The notes below the pieces were generated by a model. That model did no database searches. It had not been told where the DNA came from and saw only the letters and a list, made by a program, of their open reading frames with translations. Source: HXMU1420-13 sp034669965 (GTDB lineage: Bacteria > Bacteroidota > Rhodothermia > Balneolales > Balneolaceae). From it: a stretch of 64,000 bases of DNA. Below are positions 61,599 to 64,000 of the stretch, piece after piece. The translations under genes and the position numbers were made by a program. Position 1 is the first letter of the stretch. The number at the start of each line of letters is the position of its first letter. The stretch is from NCBI GenBank assembly GCA_034669965.1, contig JAXMOK010000017.1, positions 1 through 64,000 of the forward strand, written 5' to 3'.

Positions 61599-64000
61599 TC
61601 AATCATCAGCAGATGCTTTTAGCACCATCGTTCGAATATTTCTACCATCACTGATGCCACTATGATGCTCAAACGTGCGATATTGTTTGTTTAACCAGAG
61701 TTCTGTTTGGTCGCCATAGTGATCAGATAAGGGATTCCCTGACTGACCTGTTGGTAACACAGATTTAGAATCACTCAAATCCGATAGATCTACTATCCTT
61801 CGCACAGAAGCACCAAGAGTCATTTCGAAAGGCGAATCCCATTTATACTGACCGTTGTTTACACTCATTCCATGACCTTCTACCGAAAATGGACCCTTAC
61901 TTAAGATGTTATCCACAATCATTGAAAGAGCTTTCGGAGCGTTTGGATCCTCTGCAGCCATACTAAATAATGGTGGTTTAAATGTGATGGTATGTAACTG
62001 CTCCCAGCGCCATTCAAATGGTTCACTTCCTAGAGAATCGCTTAAAAAGAGAATCGCTTCCTGCATGCTTTTAAGAACAATATCTTCACGAGATTCAAAT
62101 TCCGGTGTTTTGATATCATCAAAAAATGCACTACTGTCGGCAATTAAATCCGCCATTGTTCTTACAGGTATGAGCTCATGCACTACAAAATTCTGATAAG
62201 CAGCGTCGCCAAATTCATCTTTCAAAGTGTTTTCAGTGAACTTGAGGAAAAACACATCGAAAATTGATGCTGCTGTTGAGCTTTTAGTGTAGTAGAAATC
62301 CCAGTTTTCGAGATATGAAACTGGAAGTGAAAAATCGAACTCATCTTGCGATCGAATAATTTCGAGCAGGGTAGGTGTTAGTGTAGCTGCAAAGGTCGAA
62401 TAACTGTCGTTTTGCAAAGAAATAACATCATCGCTGGTTACAAGAGAATCGGATGCTAGTCGATCAGTAATGCGTTGTATACGTGATGGTGGCTCCCAAA
62501 AACTGGCAATGTAATGTGGATAATTACTCGTGGTTAATTTGTTGTTTGCATTGGCAATCCAACCTTTATCAGGGTTAATTACATGCGGCATTTCTTCTAT
62601 TGGGATGAAGCTCTGCCAATCATCCTCGGGCACCCAACCACGGCGGAGTGTTAACTTATTTCCGGTTCGAATGGGGAGCCGTGCGGTTGAAAACATGGCA
62701 ATATTGCCGGCCTTATCGCCATACATGAAATTTTGTCCGGGCACGGCAAAATGAGTAAGAGCATCTTTAAACTGTTCGAAATTATCTGACCAATTAATTT
62801 GATACATGGTTCGTAATTCGTTCGAAACTTGATGTCCGGTCCATTGCATGGAAATTACTTGATCCCCAACCAATTCCTGATTCGGGTACATATCAGTTAT
62901 CACCGGACCATGCTTTGTTTTTCGATACTCGTACAGTACTGCTTCCTGATCTTTTACTTTGATTACTTCCCGTACTTTTTCGAATGGGGCATAGGCAACC
63001 TGTCCGGCAAAGGTTGAATCGACTACATAGCGCCCACGATCTTCGGGATCAGTTTTTTCGAGGAAGAAATCAGTGTCGTCAGCCATAATATTCGTAAACG
63101 ACCACGCTATTTGATCGTTTTGGCCAAGCACTACTCCAGGAATACCCGCAACGCTAACTCCAGAAACATTTTTACCGCTTAAATTTAGATGAACCTCGTA
63201 CCATTTTCCGGGCATGTCGAGCCCGAGATGAGGATCACCCGCAAGCAGTGGATAACCACTTGATGTACGCGAGCCATCTACCACCCAAGCATTACTCCCA
63301 ACATGACTGCCTTCGATTTGTAGTACCTTTCTTCGCTCAATTTCCATTTGAAGCATAGGTAGTAAAGCGGTAGAAGTTAAGCCAATCGATTCGTTGTCGT
63401 CGAGAGAAGTGGGGAGATCAGTATCCCAGCCTAACATCAATTCTTCAAAATGATCGTCCGGTAATTTGTCTTTTAGATAATTGTAAGTTACTTCGCTCCA
63501 CCAGCTCAAATTTAATTCCCAACCCATCAAACGAACCAAGGCTACCGAATGCCGTGGAGTCCATTCTAAGGGTTGCATTTCTGCGAGGGCAAATTGAACG
63601 GGTAATTTATTACTGTTTTGTTCGATGAATGCATTAACACCGTTGGCATAAGCTTGTAAAATTTGAAGCTCTTGCTCGGTAACTTCCTCCTCGATAATTC
63701 TACCTGCTACATCCCAAAAACCAAGGGTACGCTGGTACTTATCAAATTCTACTAAATCAGCGCCAAAAAATTCGGCGAATCTTCCTTCCGCAGCTAGTTG
63801 AGAGATCGTCATCTGCCACATACGATCTTGTGCATGCACGTAGCCAAACGCATAGTATAGATCGGGCTCGTTCTCTGCAAAAATATGAGGTACTCCGAAT
63901 TCATCCCATTGGATAGTCACATCTTCTGATATTGATTCTTGTTTGATGGTAGCTTCGTAATCGGGTAGAGGTTTGTAGAATGTCCAGTAAAAAGCCAGGC
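61599..64000 (-). CDS. Penicillin acylase family protein, N terminus beyond window
   Basis: The frame runs open to the window edge, so the start is missing; within the window the first clear family segment is TIQWDEFGVPHIFAENEPDL then FGYVHAQDRMWQM. The internal GSNAWVVDGSRT (Ser at about 63294-63296) is the autocatalytic cleavage site and N-terminal nucleophile of the beta chain, followed by AGDPHL and a linker, as in penicillin G and acyl-homoserine lactone acylases. WTNxxADDTDFFLEK-type text is also present. The substrate is unknown: candidates are N-acyl amides or quorum signals. About 800 residues are visible. It is upstream of the GH3 fusion on the same strand with a 95-base gap. Confidence 0.9.
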   Translation of the reverse strand, partial: LAFYWTFYKPLPDYEATIKQESISEDVTIQWDEFGVPHIFAENEPDLYYAFGYVHAQDRMWQMTISQLAAEGRFAEFFGADLVEFDKYQRTLGFWDVAGRIIEEEVTEQELQILQAYANGVNAFIEQNSNKLPVQFALAEMQPLEWTPRHSVALVRLMGWELNLSWWSEVTYNYLKDKLPDDHFEELMLGWDTDLPTSLDDNESIGLTSTALLPMLQMEIERRKVLQIEGSHVGSNAWVVDGSRTSSGYPLLAGDPHLGLDMPGKWYEVHLNLSGKNVSGVSVAGIPGVVLGQNDQIAWSFTNIMADDTDFFLEKTDPEDRGRYVVDSTFAGQVAYAPFEKVREVIKVKDQEAVLYEYRKTKHGPVITDMYPNQELVGDQVISMQWTGHQVSNELRTMYQINWSDNFEQFKDALTHFAVPGQNFMYGDKAGNIAMFSTARLPIRTGNKLTLRRGWVPEDDWQSFIPIEEMPHVINPDKGWIANANNKLTTSNYPHYIASFWEPPSRIQRITDRLASDSLVTSDDVISLQNDSYSTFAATLTPTLLEIIRSQDEFDFSLPVSYLENWDFYYTKSSTAASIFDVFFLKFTENTLKDEFGDAAYQNFVVHELIPVRTMADLIADSSAFFDDIKTPEFESREDIVLKSMQEAILFLSDSLGSEPFEWRWEQLHTITFKPPLFSMAAEDPNAPKALSMIVDNILSKGPFSVEGHGMSVNNGQYKWDSPFEMTLGASVRRIVDLSDLSDSKSVLPTGQSGNPLSDHYGDQTELWLNKQYRTFEHHSGISDGRNIRTMVLKASADD

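Noticed and set aside
1..64000. tRNA, rRNA or riboswitch genes
   Set aside because: No cloverleaf, rRNA-like stretch or known riboswitch core was noticed in the intergenic regions; a covariance-model scan would be needed to exclude small RNAs.

Overview
The window reads as chromosome of a marine, Bacteroidota-like bacterium, most probably of the Balneolota/Rhodothermia branch. Evidence seen in the sequence: a TonB-linked SusC with a SusD partner, many secreted lipoproteins, a type IX secretion sorting domain containing YPNPFNPST, weak ribosome binding sites, and a flagellin-like gene, which is unusual among SusC/SusD bacteria. The genus assignment is inference; no rRNA or tRNA gene was seen.

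Layout. 1-3862: the tail of an IS3-family transposase abuts a 5'-truncated type III methyltransferase (mod) remnant, followed by an intact type III restriction subunit (res). 3900-4990: a REP-associated tyrosine transposase (RAYT) between REP-like palindromes, a gene remnant and a small conserved ORF. 5057-9400: a lipoprotein, an ECF sigma factor with an overlapping membrane-protein gene, a secreted amidohydrolase and a membrane metal-dependent hydrolase. The ECF operon and the amidohydrolase share one promoter sequence with identical spacing. 9543-9935: a 130-residue mini-flagellin.

10382-28978 is a one-strand beta-1,3-glucan (laminarin) locus: a glycosidase fused to a predicted outer-membrane beta-barrel, a multi-module glycan-binding lipoprotein, GH16, a GH149-type beta-1,3-glucan phosphorylase, a GH17 lipoprotein, GH30, a GPH/MFS sugar transporter fused to GH17, two more signal-less GH17 proteins, and a T9SS-sorted binding protein. 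No SusC/SusD pair lies in this locus. The inferred route is surface cleavage and debranching, outer-membrane passage (possibly through the fused barrel), symport, then cytoplasmic GH17 and phosphorolytic processing to glucose-1-phosphate. A membrane-anchored LuxR-type regulator and a SusG-like GH13 amylase follow.

31660-33268 is repeat-rich: a DUF559 nuclease-like gene sits among REP-like CCCTCTCC/GGAGAGGG palindromes, followed by three copies of a second palindromic family. 33269-54081 holds a DUF3078 protein, a VCBS/ASPIC lipoprotein with a vanadium-haloperoxidase-like lipoprotein, and two related cassettes: SusC-SusD-VCBS and SusC-like-small lipoprotein-VCBS. The last two VCBS genes share a nearly identical C-terminal tract, suggesting gene conversion. 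54072-64000 holds a PAS/HisKA_2 histidine kinase, an esterase-like protein with a damaged active site, an NTF2-like protein, a 58-residue histone H1-like protein, a two-domain cytidine deaminase, a GH3/beta-lactamase-like fusion and a penicillin acylase cut by the window edge.
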